Positions 63,598-64,000 of a DNA stretch of 64,000 nt are shown in pieces (positions within the stretch are counted from its first letter, which is position 1; every line of letters starts with the position of its first letter). This DNA is from Methylotetracoccus oryzae (GTDB lineage: Bacteria; Pseudomonadota; Gammaproteobacteria; Methylococcales; Methylococcaceae): positions 62,001 through 126,000 of the forward strand of contig NZ_SRSH01000007.1 of NCBI RefSeq assembly GCF_006175985.1. The letters are read 5' to 3'. The notes under the pieces are model-generated. The model saw nothing but the letters and a program-made list of their open reading frames with translations. It searched no databases and was not told where the DNA came from. The position numbers and the translations under genes are program-made.

Positions 63598-64000
63598 AGG
63601 CGAGCATCCAGACCCGACTCGAAAGCCTGTCCGACCGCTTCGACGAAATCACGGCGCTGCTGACCGACCCCGAGGTACAGGGCGATCAGGACCGCTTCCG
63701 ATCCCTGAGCCGTGAGTATGCCCAGCTGAACCCGGTGATCACCTGTTTTCGCGCCTACCGCGACGCACTGGACGCCGTCGTCTATGCCGAATCACTACAA
63801 CAGGATCCGGATCCCGAAGTGCGCGCCATGGCGCGCGAGGAATTGGGCGACGCTGAAGCCAAACGCGACGAACTGGACCAGCAACTCCAGATCCTGCTGC
63901 TGCCCCGCGATCCGAACGACGAACGCAATATCTTTCTCGAGGTCCGGGCCGGCACCGGAGGCGCGGAAGCGGCCTTGTTCGCGGGCGATCTGCTGCGCAT
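63594..64000 (+). CDS. prfA: Peptide chain release factor 1 (5' part, cut off by window edge)
   Basis: The first 135 residues of RF1. The N-terminal coiled domain begins KASIQTRLESLSDRFDEITALLTDP, and the segment EVRAGTGGAEAALFAGDLLR leads into the core. The PAT and GGQ motifs lie beyond base 64000. The GTG start overlaps hemA. Confidence 0.95.
   Translation, partial: MKASIQTRLESLSDRFDEITALLTDPEVQGDQDRFRSLSREYAQLNPVITCFRAYRDALDAVVYAESLQQDPDPEVRAMAREELGDAEAKRDELDQQLQILLLPRDPNDERNIFLEVRAGTGGAEAALFAGDLLR

Overview
The window is a bacterial chromosome segment of high G+C content with gammaproteobacterial gene order: queG / nnr-tsaE, the lolB-ispE-tRNA-Gln-prs-rplY-pth block, hemA-prfA, and the tRNA-Tyr-Gly-Thr-tuf-tRNA-Trp-secE-nusG-rplKAJL-rpoBC block. 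No rRNA, CRISPR array, insertion sequence or prophage was seen. A three-gene operon resembling the BstABC sterol/lipid carriers described in Methylococcus capsulatus, together with glycogen synthesis genes and an alginate-export-type porin, fits a Methylococcales-like or Chromatiales-like organism. No sterol synthesis gene lies in the window, so the lineage is an inference.

Layout. 1-2812: queG (partial) divergent from nnr-tsaE. 3479-7807: RND exporter, PhnD-like periplasmic protein and TPR-like lipoprotein (bstABC-like). 8072-14222: cysK, a secreted beta-helix protein, a methyltransferase and an outer-membrane porin. 14580-18005: modA-modB-modC-modE with a ModE-box-like site upstream. 18156-20731: two unassigned proteins, one behind a good sigma-54 promoter match, then a 2-Cys peroxiredoxin. 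20837-23677: a small membrane protein and a GCS2-type amidoligase / M14 zinc amidohydrolase pair. 23901: tRNA-Gly(CCC). 24207-28604: OpgD and a NitT/TauT-type ABC importer. 28816-30293: a 30-residue membrane peptide and an unassigned exported protein. 30435-33843: glycogen synthase with a 219-residue disordered N-terminal extension, and a GH13 enzyme. 33906-38217 (minus): pstC-pstA-pstB-phoU with a Pho-box-like promoter but no pstS. 38475-41598 (minus): ATP-grasp ligase, transglutaminase-like/7TM protein and retropepsin. 41698-42315: cytochrome c4. 42612-62067 (minus): RNA polymerase, ribosomal protein, tuf, tRNA, prs, ispE, lolB and TPR genes. 62332-64000: hemA and partial prfA.

Together these are core expression and cofactor genes plus accessory systems for envelope traffic (bst-like, porin, OpgD, LolB), nutrient uptake (Mo, phosphate, an unknown NitT-type substrate) and carbon storage. 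Two separate amidoligase/peptidase modules are the least understood biochemistry present. The most notable observations are the bstABC-like operon, the two amidoligase modules, the sigma-54-driven orphan gene, the GlgA extension and the unlisted 30-residue membrane peptide. All functional calls come from reading the sequence and recognising families; no database search was run.
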